A stretch of 64,000 nucleotides of DNA from Gillisella terrae (GCF_004801395.1 NZ_SSOA01000002.1:620001-684000), one strand, 5' to 3'; positions 26,412 through 35,790 are shown, counted from the first letter of the stretch. The notes: generated from the letters alone by a model not told the origin. A program made the numbers and translations.

Positions 26412-26441
26412 CCCGACGACATATTTTGTGGTCGGGATTTT
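26412..26441 (+). terminator. Intrinsic terminator after the NYN gene
   Basis: Arms CCCGAC and GTCGGG enclose a 13-base loop and are followed directly by ATTTTT. It lies 83 bp after the NYN stop codon. Confidence 0.75.
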
Positions 26442-26445
26442 TCTG

Positions 26446-26775
26446 GTTGATATGACATTTTAGCGTTTTTTATCATAGAGATAGGGCTCAACCATGCCCG
26501 CGGCCCGACTGCAACCAGCCTGTATCTTTCTTGATTGTTATCAGATTGTTAAACGTGGAGTCGTAATCCGGTCTTGGGAGATGATACCTTCGGCGATCGT
26601 GTGCATGCGTGACAGTCTGTTAGGACTGCGCTTCCTTGCACCGTAAGACCCCTTGTTGCGGTATTCGATACGCAGTCCGTACGCTGTGCAGAAAGTACCG
26701 AAACACCTCGGTCTCGACGAGATGGCGCATGATGTGCCGCATATTTCAGTCAACTTTTGACCCAGGGTGCTTTCG
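26446..26775 (+). other. 330-bp leader region of the globin-coupled chemoreceptor
   Basis: No gene is seen. A long-range inverted repeat GGACTGCG (26623-26630) / CGCAGTCC (26671-26678) could close a 40-base loop in the leader RNA. No clear promoter was identified. Confidence 0.35.
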
Positions 26776-28290
26776 ATGAGTAAGACAATCAATGAGCAAG
26801 ATGAACTGAACAAGCGGCTTAACTTTTTAAACATCAGCCAGAATGACCTTCAGATCGTTGCCAAGCTTCGACCCGTAATTGTAGACGCGATTGGGCCAAC
26901 GCTTGACGTCTTCTATCGCACCGCCAAACAATATCCGGAAGCCGCGCGCTTTTTCTCGAGCGATGCCCATATTGATCATGCCAAACAAAAGCAGATCAAG
27001 CATTGGAGCCACCTTCTTTCCGGCAAGATTGACAGTAACTACGTCGCATCGGCCACAACCATTGGCCAAACCCATGCGCGCCTTGGGCTGGACCCGCGCT
27101 GGTATATCGACGGATATGGCGTCATCCTGGCAGGCCTGACAACCGCCGTGCTGGAAGATGAAATGCGCGGTACCGTGTTTGGAAAACGCTTTCAGGGCGC
27201 GATTGCCAAGATTTCCGCATTGGTCAGAACCACCATGCTGGATATGGATTATGCCATTTCCACCTACGGCGATGCCTTGGCCGAAGAGCGCGCAAAACTT
27301 GCCGCCGAGCGTGCGCAAATCGCGCAAGAGCAGCAGGAGGCCCTCGCCGCCATCGACAATGCCTTGCAAGCCTTGAGCAAGGGAGATTTGACGGCCACCA
27401 TCGATCAGCCCCTGTCAGAGCATTACGAAGGCTTGAGACAAAATTACAACAAGGCCATTGCCGCGTTGGCCAACGCCTTCCAGGAAATCACCCATGAAGC
27501 GGGACAAGTGACCGCCAATACCCGTGAGTTGACCCGCGCCACAGATGATATGGCCAAGCGCACCGAGCAGCAGGCCGCAGCCCTGGAAGAAACCTCGGCA
27601 GCGCTGGAGCAGATCAGCGTCATTTCCAAGCAATCTGCGCAGCGCAGCGGTGAGGCACAATCGGTTGCATCGCATGCCGCCGATTCCGCCAGCAAGTCTA
27701 GCCTGATCGTCAACGACGCTGTCAACGCCATGGGGGCGATTGAGGAAAGCTCGAAGAAGATCTCCTCGATCATCAGCGTGATTGATGAAATTTCCTTCCA
27801 GACCAACCTTCTCGCCCTCAACGCGGGCGTTGAAGCGGCGCGCGCGGGTGAAGCCGGCAAGGGATTTGCGGTTGTTGCACAGGAAGTGCGCGAGCTTGCG
27901 CAGCGCTCTGCCTCGGCCGCCAAGGAAATCAAAGGCCTGATTGACCGCTCATCGCAGGATGTGGCCAACGGCGTCTCTCTTGTCAATCAGACAGGCGATG
28001 TCTTGCGCACCATCAGCGAGCAAGTGCGCGAAGTGAATGGCCATATTGTCTCCATTGCGCAATCCGCCCAGGAGCAGGCGGCCGGTATTTTGGAAATCAA
28101 TGCCGCCATCAGCAGTATGGATCAGTTGACCCAGCAGAACGCCGCCATGGTGGAGGAGACCAATGCGTCAACCCACACATTGCAGGGCGTTTCCGACCAC
28201 CTGTCATCCCTGCTGGCCCGCTTCCAGACCCAAAGCGCAGGCGCTTATGCCTCTCGCTCCACTGCCTATCACCAGACTTACGCCGCCTGA
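26776..28290 (+). CDS. Globin-coupled soluble chemoreceptor (HemAT/IcpA-like)
   Basis: A 504-residue cytoplasmic methyl-accepting protein with no membrane helices. The N-terminal protoglobin sensor (residues about 15-185) has the proximal haem ligand His100 in TIGQTHARLGLDPRWYIDGY, the classic globin-coupled-sensor pattern. A coiled coil and HAMP-like stretch lead to the signalling domain with the conserved tip [20 protein letters not shown]. It should sense O2 or redox state and pass the signal to CheA. There is no C-terminal pentapeptide for CheR/CheB tethering. The ATG at 26776 has AGGG eight bases upstream. An intrinsic terminator follows at 28304. Confidence 0.93.
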   Translation: MSKTINEQDELNKRLNFLNISQNDLQIVAKLRPVIVDAIGPTLDVFYRTAKQYPEAARFFSSDAHIDHAKQKQIKHWSHLLSGKIDSNYVASATTIGQTHARLGLDPRWYIDGYGVILAGLTTAVLEDEMRGTVFGKRFQGAIAKISALVRTTMLDMDYAISTYGDALAEERAKLAAERAQIAQEQQEALAAIDNALQALSKGDLTATIDQPLSEHYEGLRQNYNKAIAALANAFQEITHEAGQVTANTRELTRATDDMAKRTEQQAAALEETSAALEQISVISKQSAQRSGEAQSVASHAADSASKSSLIVNDAVNAMGAIEESSKKISSIISVIDEISFQTNLLALNAGVEAARAGEAGKGFAVVAQEVRELAQRSASAAKEIKGLIDRSSQDVANGVSLVNQTGDVLRTISEQVREVNGHIVSIAQSAQEQAAGILEINAAISSMDQLTQQNAAMVEETNASTHTLQGVSDHLSSLLARFQTQSAGAYASRSTAYHQTYAA

Positions 28291-28303
28291 TCCCTGCTAT
28301 TTT

Positions 28304-28332
28304 GAAAACGGGCATATCCATGCCCGTTTTTC
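28304..28332 (+). terminator. Intrinsic terminator after the globin-coupled chemoreceptor
   Basis: An A-rich/T-rich flanked hairpin: GAAAACGGGCAT, a four-base loop, then ATGCCCGTTTTT. It begins 14 bp after the stop codon and can terminate in both directions. Confidence 0.85.
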
Positions 28333-28369
28333 AGCGGCATAGAGTGCGCAAAAGGCGTAAAAAAGGGTC

Positions 28370-29440
28370 ATGCTGTTCAAACGCCCTACCCATGACCACC
28401 TTTATTCCGCTCTGGTTGCCAAAGATGCTTCCTTTGACGGTTTTACTTACGTCTGTGTCACCTCGACCCGGATTTTTTGCCGCTTTTCCTGCACGGCGCG
28501 CAAGCCAAAGCAGGAAAATTGCCGCTTTGAAGATACGATAGCCGCCTGCCTTGAAGGTGGCTTTCGGCCCTGCAAACGGTGTCGTCCGCTGCTGTCTTAT
28601 GGCGCACAAGAGCCGGTGGCCAAGGCCTTGCTGGAGCAATTGGAGGCCGACCCCTTCCGCCGATGGAGTGAGCGCGACATTGTCCGTCTTGGTCATGATC
28701 CATCCACCGTGCGCCGTGTGTTCAAACGCCGCTTTGGCATGAGCTTTCTGGAAATCGCCCGCTTACGACGCGCCAGCATCGGCGCGGATACCTTGATGTC
28801 AGGTGATAGCGTCATTGATGCCCAGTTGGATGCGGGATATGAATCCGGCAGCGGCTTTCGTGCCGCCATCAACCAGCTTTTTGGCGCGCCTCCTGCAAAA
28901 TTGAAAGATGCCAGCCTTCTCAAAGCCGATTGGCTGGAAACGCCGATCGGTCCCATGTTGGCTGTGGTTGACGACCATGCATTGCACCTGCTGGAATTTG
29001 CGGATCGCCCGGCTTTGCCCAACGAATTGAACCGCCTGAAGACAAAAAACCGTGCGGGCATTGCGCTTGGCAGCAATCCGGTGACGGAGCAGATTGCCAA
29101 AGAACTGGACGGTTACTTCAAGGATGCCACCACCCCTTTCAAAACACGTCTGGCCAATCATGGAACCGCATTCGAGCGCGAGGTCTGGTACGCGTTACGG
29201 CTCATTCCGCCGGGTGAAACCCACAGCTATTCACAGGTGGCCGCCACCTTGAATCGGGGCTCTGCCGTGCGTGCGGTGGCGCGCGCCAATGGAGCCAACC
29301 AGATTGCCATTGTCATTCCTTGCCACCGCGTGATTGGAGCAGACGGCACCCTGACAGGCTATGGCGGCGGACTGTGGCGCAAACAATGGCTTTTGAAACA
29401 CGAAAGAAGACAATCAAAGATTGATCATCTTTTTGAATGA
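28370..29440 (+). CDS. ada: Ada-type methyltransferase and transcriptional regulator
   Basis: A 356-residue protein with the full Ada architecture. The N-terminal zinc domain has Cys37, Cys41, Cys68 and Cys71 (IFCRFSC, PCKRC); the equivalent first Cys of E. coli Ada accepts methyl groups from phosphotriesters. An AraC-type helix-turn-helix follows at about 85-180. The C-terminal O6-alkylguanine methyltransferase has the acceptor PCHRV (Cys318). It repairs alkylated DNA and, once methylated, should activate the adaptive response. It stands as a single gene between a terminator and a RIME-like element. Confidence 0.94.
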   Translation: MLFKRPTHDHLYSALVAKDASFDGFTYVCVTSTRIFCRFSCTARKPKQENCRFEDTIAACLEGGFRPCKRCRPLLSYGAQEPVAKALLEQLEADPFRRWSERDIVRLGHDPSTVRRVFKRRFGMSFLEIARLRRASIGADTLMSGDSVIDAQLDAGYESGSGFRAAINQLFGAPPAKLKDASLLKADWLETPIGPMLAVVDDHALHLLEFADRPALPNELNRLKTKNRAGIALGSNPVTEQIAKELDGYFKDATTPFKTRLANHGTAFEREVWYALRLIPPGETHSYSQVAATLNRGSAVRAVARANGANQIAIVIPCHRVIGADGTLTGYGGGLWRKQWLLKHERRQSKIDHLFE

Positions 29441-29469
29441 AACTCATTCGAAACATTCGTTAGACGAAT

Positions 29470-29572
29470 ACAGCACCGTGCGCCATATATGGCGCACAAA
29501 GGATGCTGTAACACTTTAAATCTGCTGCATAATTTTCACCTTAAATCGATTCCGATTTAAGGAATTATGCAG
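29470..29572 (+). repeat. RIME-like element, copy 6 (order A-B)
   Basis: Module A has asymmetric arms (ACAGCACCGTGCGCC and GGCGCACAAAGGATGCTGT) and module B is the canonical form ending ATTATGCAG. It lies 30 bp after ada and 141 bp before the DUF1127 gene. Confidence 0.88.
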
Positions 29573-29712
29573 TCGTGACGATTGCGGCATTTTGCCGCCA
29601 ACAGTCGCGCAATCCCATTTCGCGTTTTCTTTCAACCCAAAACTTTTTCTCCGACAGCGCGCTGTTCAACAGCGTGCGGTCTCTTTTCGTGCCCAATTGA
29701 GAGGATATAGCC

Positions 29713-29985
29713 ATGAGCACGGCAGATAAAACGACAAACAACAATGCCAACGTGGTCGGGAATTCCCTGCACACACGCCTTGTTACTGGTTATCGCTGGG
29801 CTTTTTCGGTGTTTTCACGTCGCCATTTCTCCAACGTCAGCAATGACCTGAAAGAATTGAATGCTCATCAATTGCGTGATCTGGGTATGGATGCCCATCT
29901 GAATGACGTGCCATCACGCCACGACACGCTTGAGCAGGCAAAGTTGAAGGCGCTGCTGTTGCTCATGGGCGTTAATGGACGCTAA
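29713..29985 (+). CDS. DUF1127 domain protein
   Basis: A 90-residue basic protein whose core, SNDLKELNAHQLRDLGMDAH (residues about 43-62), is the DUF1127 motif. Small DUF1127 proteins are abundant in Rhizobiaceae, and some act as RNA-binding or stress-linked regulators; the role of this one is unknown. GAGAGG lies 10 bases upstream of the ATG. A hairpin follows the stop directly. Confidence 0.85.
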   Translation: MSTADKTTNNNANVVGNSLHTRLVTGYRWAFSVFSRRHFSNVSNDLKELNAHQLRDLGMDAHLNDVPSRHDTLEQAKLKALLLLMGVNGR

Positions 29986-30025
29986 AGCATGTCGCAACGA
30001 ATGAGATTCACCGCGACATGCTTTA
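29986..30025 (+). terminator. Hairpin terminator after the DUF1127 gene
   Basis: Arms AGCATGTCGC and GCGACATGCT (10 bp, perfect) enclose a 17-base loop and are followed by a short T-run. It begins at the stop codon region of the DUF1127 gene. Confidence 0.6.
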
Positions 30026-30031
30026 AATCTG

Positions 30032-30075
30032 CTGCATAAGTTTCGGCCTAATTTGGCCGCAGCTTATGCCGCATA
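30032..30075. repeat. Degenerate RIME module B overlapping a chemoreceptor stop
   Basis: CTGCATAAGTTTCGGCC to GGCCGCAGCTTATGCCGCA keeps the outer arms of module B with a different core. Its right end supplies the last codons and the TAA stop of the soluble chemoreceptor on the minus strand. Confidence 0.5.
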
Positions 30076-31509
30076 GCGTGCAAAGGACGGGGCTGCATGG
30101 CCCTGACCTGCAATGGAAAAGCGCTGAATGAGCTTTGCCAGTTCCTGTGAACGGGCATTCATGTCATTCACCGCTGCGGTTGATTCCTCGACCATAGCAG
30201 CATTCTGCTGCGTCACCTGATCCATATGATTTACGGCGGTGTTGATCTCATGCAGACCTGTGGCCTGCTCGCGGGCGGAAGCGGCGATGTCGGTAATCAA
30301 CCGATCCATTTCCGAGACTTTGCCGAAGATGGCGTTCAATGTCTGGCCAGTCGACTCCACAAGCGTTACACCACGCTCCACCTGCTGGGTGCTGGTAGCA
30401 ATCAGGCTGCGAATTTCCTTGGCAGCATCCGCAGAGCGTTGTGCAAGCGCGCGCACTTCCTGCGCAACAACCGCAAACCCCTTGCCCGCCTCGCCCGCAC
30501 GCGCAGCCTCAACCCCCGCATTCAGCGCCAGAAGATTGGTCTGGAAGGCAATTTCATCGATCACCGAAACAATCTGGGTAATCTGGCTCGAGCTGGCTGC
30601 AATCTCACTCATTGCAACCTCGGCCTCCTTCATGATCTGGCTGGATTTCCCGGCCTCTTCTCTGGCGCTTGCAGCCGCAACGGTGGCCTGAGATGCACCT
30701 TCCGACGTCCGGCGCACCGTCGCCGTAATCTGATCGAGAGCCGCTGCCGTTTCTTCCAGCGAGCTTGCCTGCTGCTCTGTACGACGTGACAGATCACTGG
30801 TGGCGGAGGAAATTTCCTGCATACCGCGACAAATGTCTTCTGACGTATGCGAGATCCCGAGCATCGCCTGACGCAGTGCCTCGGCGGCATTGTTGAAGTC
30901 CCGGCGTGAGCCTTCGTGCTTTGCGGGCAAAGGTTCTGTCACCTGAACAGAAAGATTGCCGGAAGCCAGGGCGCTCAGCGCTTGCCCAAGGATTGCCATG
31001 GCACGGCTGTCAGCCTCCGCATCTTCCGCGCGTTGGCGATCAAACTCAATCCTCTGCTGCTCAGCCTCGGTGTTCATATCCTCAATCAGGCTATGAACGG
31101 CCACCGCCACATCCGTGTAAAGACCTTTCATCAAGGTGCGAATGAAGGCCTCACGCTTGCTGGTGCTCCAGCGCGTTTCCTTCAGCACAGCCAGCGTCCA
31201 TTCGACGGCGTAAATTGAACATGCATCGACAATGAAGCGGGTGAACCCGATTTTATTGCTGATTTCGCGAATAACTTTGCCCTGCGTGTCGAAATATTCA
31301 CGCTTGAACTCGCCCTCGCACAGGCGCCGGAATTTGACGGCCTCGAGCTTCAGCAATTCTTCAGGCACAACCACCATTGTGGGATCGAAAGATTGAAAAC
31401 ATTTAACAGCGACATCGCGAATATGTTTTTCCAAATGGCCAAAAAGCTCTTCGCCGCGTCGCCGCTCCTCGCCAACCCAAGGTTTAATTTCGTCCTCAAT
31501 CTTGCGCAT
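30064..31509 (-). CDS. Soluble chemoreceptor with a haem-less globin-like sensor
   Basis: A 481-residue cytoplasmic methyl-accepting protein. The signalling tip ([20 protein letters not shown]) is almost identical to that of the globin-coupled receptor 1.8 kb away. The N-terminal 150 residues align with the protoglobin sensor of that neighbour without large gaps, but the position of its proximal His is Ser84 ([11 protein letters not shown]). A non-haem sensory globin fold is therefore inferred. No membrane helix and no C-terminal pentapeptide are present. The ATG at 31509 has AGAGGAAG upstream; a TTG at 31515 is an alternative. A CtrA-type box lies 138 bp upstream. Confidence 0.85.
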   Translation of the reverse strand: MRKIEDEIKPWVGEERRRGEELFGHLEKHIRDVAVKCFQSFDPTMVVVPEELLKLEAVKFRRLCEGEFKREYFDTQGKVIREISNKIGFTRFIVDACSIYAVEWTLAVLKETRWSTSKREAFIRTLMKGLYTDVAVAVHSLIEDMNTEAEQQRIEFDRQRAEDAEADSRAMAILGQALSALASGNLSVQVTEPLPAKHEGSRRDFNNAAEALRQAMLGISHTSEDICRGMQEISSATSDLSRRTEQQASSLEETAAALDQITATVRRTSEGASQATVAAASAREEAGKSSQIMKEAEVAMSEIAASSSQITQIVSVIDEIAFQTNLLALNAGVEAARAGEAGKGFAVVAQEVRALAQRSADAAKEIRSLIATSTQQVERGVTLVESTGQTLNAIFGKVSEMDRLITDIAASAREQATGLHEINTAVNHMDQVTQQNAAMVEESTAAVNDMNARSQELAKLIQRFSIAGQGHAAPSFARYAA

Positions 31510-31929
31510 TATCAAAACTTCCTCTGCAAAAATGGATTAACTCCGTTTCTTAGAAGACAATGATTGCGACTTCCTAAATCGAAACGACGCCTCCTTTAAA
31601 AAAATCCATGTTTTTAAAGGCTTAAAGTATGACATAGCGACAACCTTTAAAGGCGCATTAACGGAAAACGACCAGCAAAAAGAGCGTTTCTTAAAAAAAC
31701 AGATCTGCCCAAGCAGTCACAATGCAGGCCCGTTTGATGGGGTGAACCGATGGCGTTCGAAACCAATCACTGCATAATTTCAGATGTGGAGTGAAACTCG
31801 GGAATTATACGGCAGGTTACGGCGTCTTTTCTGCGCATTTTACATAAACAAAAATGCCGCCTGCTTATGCGGGCGACATTTCATCAGTAGAACAACAGGA
31901 ACATTGCGAGAGAGCGCTAAGACGTCGCT
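31510..31929. other. 420-bp gap between chemoreceptor and smpB
   Basis: It holds a CtrA-type box (31647-31661), several TTTAAA-rich short repeats around 31605-31630 and a decayed RIME-like module (31770-31843, CTGCATAATTTC to GGAATTATACGGCA). No gene is seen. Confidence 0.55.
31647..31661. promoter_or_regulatory. CtrA-type box upstream of the second chemoreceptor
   Basis: TTAA-AGGCGCA-TTAA is an exact match to the TTAA-N7-TTAA core of CtrA sites in alphaproteobacteria. It is 138 bp before the chemoreceptor start codon. CtrA controls motility and chemotaxis genes in several of these bacteria, which fits the target. Confidence 0.45.
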
Positions 31930-32406
31930 TTAGCCGGTTTTCAGCAGACGGCTCTTTTGCCGGTTCCAGTCGCGTTCCTTCTCGCTCTCACGCTTGTCGT
32001 GCAGCTTTTTGCCCTTGGCCAAAGCCAGTTCCAGCTTTGCACGGCCCTTTTGATTAAAATACACCTTCAAAGGCACCAGCGTCATGCCATCACGGTTGAT
32101 GGCAGAGCGCAGGCGGTTGATTTCGCGCTCGGTCAACAACAGCTTGCGCCGACGCCGTGGCTCGTGATTGAAGCGATTTGCCTGCAAATATTCCGGCAGA
32201 TGCGAATTGATCAACCAGATTTCGCCGCCCTCGTCCGATGCATAGGATTCGGCAATATTGGCTTTTCCCTCGCGCAAGGATTTGACCTCGGTGCCAGTCA
32301 ACACCAGCCCGGCTTCATAGGTGTCCACAATCTCGTAGTTAAAGCGGGCTTTTCGATTTTCCGCGACGATCTTGTTTATGCTGCTCTGGCTGCCTCTGGG
32401 TGCCAT
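31930..32406 (-). CDS. smpB: tmRNA-binding protein SmpB
   Basis: A 158-residue SmpB, the partner of tmRNA in rescuing stalled ribosomes. Hallmarks are the N-terminal [47 protein letters not shown] and the basic tail [16 protein letters not shown] that probes the empty mRNA channel. It is downstream of dapA on the same strand (134 bp), an order conserved in rhizobia. Confidence 0.96.
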   Translation of the reverse strand: MAPRGSQSSINKIVAENRKARFNYEIVDTYEAGLVLTGTEVKSLREGKANIAESYASDEGGEIWLINSHLPEYLQANRFNHEPRRRRKLLLTEREINRLRSAINRDGMTLVPLKVYFNQKGRAKLELALAKGKKLHDKRESEKERDWNRQKSRLLKTG

Positions 32407-32539
32407 GGGTCAAAGTCCAATCCGCCCGGTACTTTTCATTGTTTCCGAACGGCGGGCTCCCGATCCGGCTTGCTTCATTTATGTAGTACACCCAGACCTG
32501 AAAGGGAAGAAGTCGGGAGAGAACCTCTCCCGATAAACA

Positions 32540-33424
32540 TCAATTCAACAGGCCAGCGTGTTGCAAGGCGGCATCAATGGCAGCCGCTGTTGATGCTTCA
32601 ATCTCATCAACCAAAGGCAAACGGACGGCATTGCCCATGCGGCCAAGCTTTGACAAGGCATATTTTGCCCCACACACACCCGGCTCGATAAAGATGGCCT
32701 TATGCAGCGGCATCAAGCGATCCTGATATTCCAGCGCTTTGGCGAAATCGCCAGCAAGCGTCGCGGCCTGAAACTCAGCGCACAAGCGCGGCGCGACATT
32801 TGCCGTCACCGAAATACAGCCAACCCCACCATGGGCGTTGAAGCCAAGCGCCGTGCCATCCTCGCCCGAGAGCTGGATGAAATCTTTGCCGCAGGTGATC
32901 CGCTGTTCTGAAACGCGCTCGAGCTTGCCGGTTGCATCTTTTACACCCACGATATTTTTATGGGCGTGGGCGAGCTTGCCCATGGTTTCCGGGCTCATGT
33001 CGATCACAGAGCGCGGCGGAATATTGTAAATAATAATCGGCAGCGATACGGCCTCGGCAATGGCCGAAAAATGCGCAATCAAACCTTTTTGCGTCGGCTT
33101 GTTATAATAGGGCGTCACCACCAGCAGGCCGTCGGCACCCGCTTTTTCGGCAAACTGTGCCAGATCAATAGCTTCGCGCGTGTTGTTCGAGCCTGCGCCA
33201 GCAATGACAGGAACCCGTTTTGCAGCGGTTTCAATGCAAAGCGCAACCACCCGTTTGTGCTCATCATGGCTCAGGGTTGGCGATTCGCCGGTTGTGCCAA
33301 CAGGCACGAGACCTGTGCTACCCTCGGCGATCTGCCACTCAACGTGGGCGGCAAAGGCTGCTTCATCCACCTTACCGTCGTCGGTAAATGGGGTGACAAG
33401 TGCGGGCATGGAACCCTGAAACAT
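32540..33424 (-). CDS. dapA: 4-hydroxy-tetrahydrodipicolinate synthase
   Basis: A 294-residue TIM-barrel enzyme that condenses pyruvate and aspartate semialdehyde in the lysine/meso-diaminopimelate pathway, thereby feeding peptidoglycan synthesis. The Schiff-base Lys162 (GVKDATG), the proton-relay Tyr133 (YNIPPR) and the GTTGE loop (residues 43-47) are intact. The ATG at 33424 begins the family-typical [13 protein letters not shown]; the upstream extension to 33499 is unlikely. It is divergent from the lytic transglycosylase gene. Confidence 0.96.
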   Translation of the reverse strand: MFQGSMPALVTPFTDDGKVDEAAFAAHVEWQIAEGSTGLVPVGTTGESPTLSHDEHKRVVALCIETAAKRVPVIAGAGSNNTREAIDLAQFAEKAGADGLLVVTPYYNKPTQKGLIAHFSAIAEAVSLPIIIYNIPPRSVIDMSPETMGKLAHAHKNIVGVKDATGKLERVSEQRITCGKDFIQLSGEDGTALGFNAHGGVGCISVTANVAPRLCAEFQAATLAGDFAKALEYQDRLMPLHKAIFIEPGVCGAKYALSKLGRMGNAVRLPLVDEIEASTAAAIDAALQHAGLLN

Positions 33425-33578
33425 GCATAGACTCCCAACAGCCGCATTCATTCTTCGGCCGTAATTTTGCATTAAACGGCGGCACAATACTGCGCACAAC
33501 GCGCAGGTACAAGCGCGCTTCCATCGGTTTTATGACAGATTTTCAAAGCTTGAAAAGAGCGCGAAGCACGAGACTTCG

Positions 33579-33593
33579 TTAAGCTATCGTTAA
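33579..33593. promoter_or_regulatory. CtrA-type box upstream of the lytic transglycosylase
   Basis: TTAA-GCTATCG-TTAA exactly fits TTAA-N7-TTAA, 24 bases before the ATG at 33618. A third half-site, in the repeated context TATCGTTAA, follows at 33606-33609. Sequence match only; binding is inferred. Confidence 0.5.
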
Positions 33594-33617
33594 GCTCATT
33601 TATCGTTAATAGGAGAC

Positions 33618-35708
33618 ATGCGCATTTTCATGACGAGCTCGCCGATGAAACGGACACTCCTGCTTGGTTTAGCTCTGTCCATAGGCACGACAGCGATGGG
33701 GCCTTTCACCCTGTCTTATGCAGACCCGTTGACACCGACGCCCACCGCCCGCCCACCTTTGCTGGCCAGCCCGTCGCCTGCCCCACTTGCCGAGGCCATA
33801 CCTTTTATGCCTCCAACGCCCTCGCCGGTGGCCCGCTCACCACTCAAAGCTGGGCTTGATGCGCTGTCCAATCGCGATGGCGCTGAGGCTATCGCCGTTC
33901 GCGATTCCATGCCGCAGGGGTTGGACCGCCATATGCTCACCTGGTCGATTGCACGATCTGGCCTGCCGGATGTCTCCTCGTCCGAAATTACCAATGCTTT
34001 GAAAGAGTTGAAAGGCTGGCCGGGGCTTTCGGTGTTTCGCTCCAACGCCGAGCGCGCGCTCTATCGCGAAAACCCGCCCGCCTCTGCCGTGTTGGCTGCC
34101 TTTGGCAAGGCAAAACCCGAGACACCGGAAGGCACAATCATTTTAGCCCGGGCGTTGATTGCGCAAGGTGAACAGGCCAAGGCCGCTCATCTTTTGAAAC
34201 CTTTCTGGTTTGAGTCAGTTCTGGACACCAGCCTTGAAGACCGCATTCTCAATGAGTTTGGCGCGCTTTTCAGCGCAACGGATCACAAACGTCGCATGGA
34301 CTTTTTGATGTATCGCGGCAATCGCACGCAAGCTAAACGGTTTGCGACATTGGCGGGGGCACAATCGCTTTTTGCAGCCTGGGATGCTGTTGCAACACGC
34401 TCTCCGAAAGCAGCAGGTCTGATTAAAGCGGTGGATCGCCAATGGAGCGCGGATCCGGCCTTGTTATTCATAAAGATTGAATTTGAACGTCATCAGGATA
34501 ATTATGAGGCAGCAGCGAGGCTTTTGGCGCAAGCGCCCAAAGACCCAGCCCGTCTGGTGGCCCCTTCTGAGTGGTGGAGCGAGCAGCGCATTGTGGGCCG
34601 TGGCCTTGCCGATGACGGTAAGTTTCGCCTCGCCTATCACGTTGTGTCAAACAACAGCGCCACAGCACCTGTGGACGTGCTGGATGCGGAGTTTCACGCG
34701 GGTTGGTTTGCACTGCGCGGATTGAACGATCCCAAGACCGCGGCTGTGCATTTTCGCCGTATCCTTGCCACATCAAGCCGGCCCTTGTCCGCCTCAAGAG
34801 GCTATTACTGGTTAGCGCGGGCCGATGAAGCGGAACACAATGCAGCGGCCGCACGCGAGAATTTCACCAAGGCCGCCAACTACCCCGGCACGTTTTACGG
34901 TCAGCTGGCTGCCGCCCGCCTGAATCGCAACCGGCTGGATATTATCTATCCCACCCCAACCACTGACGACCGACAGACCTTCGCCAACCGCGAGGCCGTG
35001 GAAGCCATTGACCGTTATGAAACGGCAGGCCACGGTTGGCGGGCAACAGCTCTCTATCACGCTTTGGCGGAACAATTGCAGAGCCCCGGTGAATTGGCGC
35101 TTCTGGCCGCCAAAGCCGAGCGGGCCGGCAACAACCAATTGTCACTTCAGATTGGCAAAACAGCCTATGGCCGAGGCATCAACGTGCCAGCCCTTGCCTT
35201 TCCCATTGGCGTTATACCCGCATCGGCCAATATAGCCGGATCTGGAAAAGCATTAGCCTATGCCATTGCACGGCAGGAAAGCTCGTTTAATCCCGCCGCT
35301 GTTTCAGCCGCCAATGCGAAGGGCTTGCTGCAATTGATGCCCGCCACGGCAAAAGCCGTCGCTCGGCGCCATGGCATGTCCTATTTCCCGGAAAAGCTCA
35401 CGCAGGATGCAGGCTATAACGCAACGCTCGGAGCCCATTATCTGGGCGAACAGATCGACAAATTCGGTGGCTCCTATATCCTGACCTTCATCGCCTACAA
35501 CGCCGGTCCAAACCGGGTGCCCGACTGGATTGCCAGGTATGGCGATCCGCGTGGTAAGCCGCTGGACGATGTAGTGGACTGGATTGAGCGCATCCCCTTC
35601 CCCGAAACCCGTGGCTATGTACAGCGGGTGATGGAGAATTACGAAATCTATAAAACGCGCCTCGGTCAGAAACCAGATATTGAGCACGACCTGCGGTTTG
35701 GGCGATAA
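33618..35708 (+). CDS. Soluble lytic murein transglycosylase (SLT family)
   Basis: A 696-residue periplasmic enzyme that cleaves glycan strands with formation of 1,6-anhydro-muramic ends. An N-terminal signal sequence (MKRTLLLGLALSIG onward) and a Pro-rich linker precede a long alpha-helical superhelix, and the catalytic SLT domain is at about 540-660. The catalytic Glu554 is in AIARQESSFNP, followed by GLLQLMPATAK and AYNAGPNR. Start choice is uncertain: 33618 has AGGAG only two bases away, while 33630 and 33645 are in-frame ATGs and the latter gives the cleanest signal peptide. A CtrA-type box lies just upstream. Confidence 0.92.
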   Translation: MRIFMTSSPMKRTLLLGLALSIGTTAMGPFTLSYADPLTPTPTARPPLLASPSPAPLAEAIPFMPPTPSPVARSPLKAGLDALSNRDGAEAIAVRDSMPQGLDRHMLTWSIARSGLPDVSSSEITNALKELKGWPGLSVFRSNAERALYRENPPASAVLAAFGKAKPETPEGTIILARALIAQGEQAKAAHLLKPFWFESVLDTSLEDRILNEFGALFSATDHKRRMDFLMYRGNRTQAKRFATLAGAQSLFAAWDAVATRSPKAAGLIKAVDRQWSADPALLFIKIEFERHQDNYEAAARLLAQAPKDPARLVAPSEWWSEQRIVGRGLADDGKFRLAYHVVSNNSATAPVDVLDAEFHAGWFALRGLNDPKTAAVHFRRILATSSRPLSASRGYYWLARADEAEHNAAAARENFTKAANYPGTFYGQLAAARLNRNRLDIIYPTPTTDDRQTFANREAVEAIDRYETAGHGWRATALYHALAEQLQSPGELALLAAKAERAGNNQLSLQIGKTAYGRGINVPALAFPIGVIPASANIAGSGKALAYAIARQESSFNPAAVSAANAKGLLQLMPATAKAVARRHGMSYFPEKLTQDAGYNATLGAHYLGEQIDKFGGSYILTFIAYNAGPNRVPDWIARYGDPRGKPLDDVVDWIERIPFPETRGYVQRVMENYEIYKTRLGQKPDIEHDLRFGR

Positions 35709-35790
35709 CGACACCATTGGCAGATCGCCAAAGCCGTGTTTCTTCCTAGGCTGCGGGGATCTCGCCTGCGCCGCCGCCTTGCAGCAGCTT

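Noticed and set aside
31700-31790. Possible tRNA- or tmRNA-like sequence (GCGTTCGAAACC) near smpB
   Set aside because: Only a T-loop-like string; no acceptor or anticodon stem could be folded, and no tmRNA tag-coding stretch was seen.
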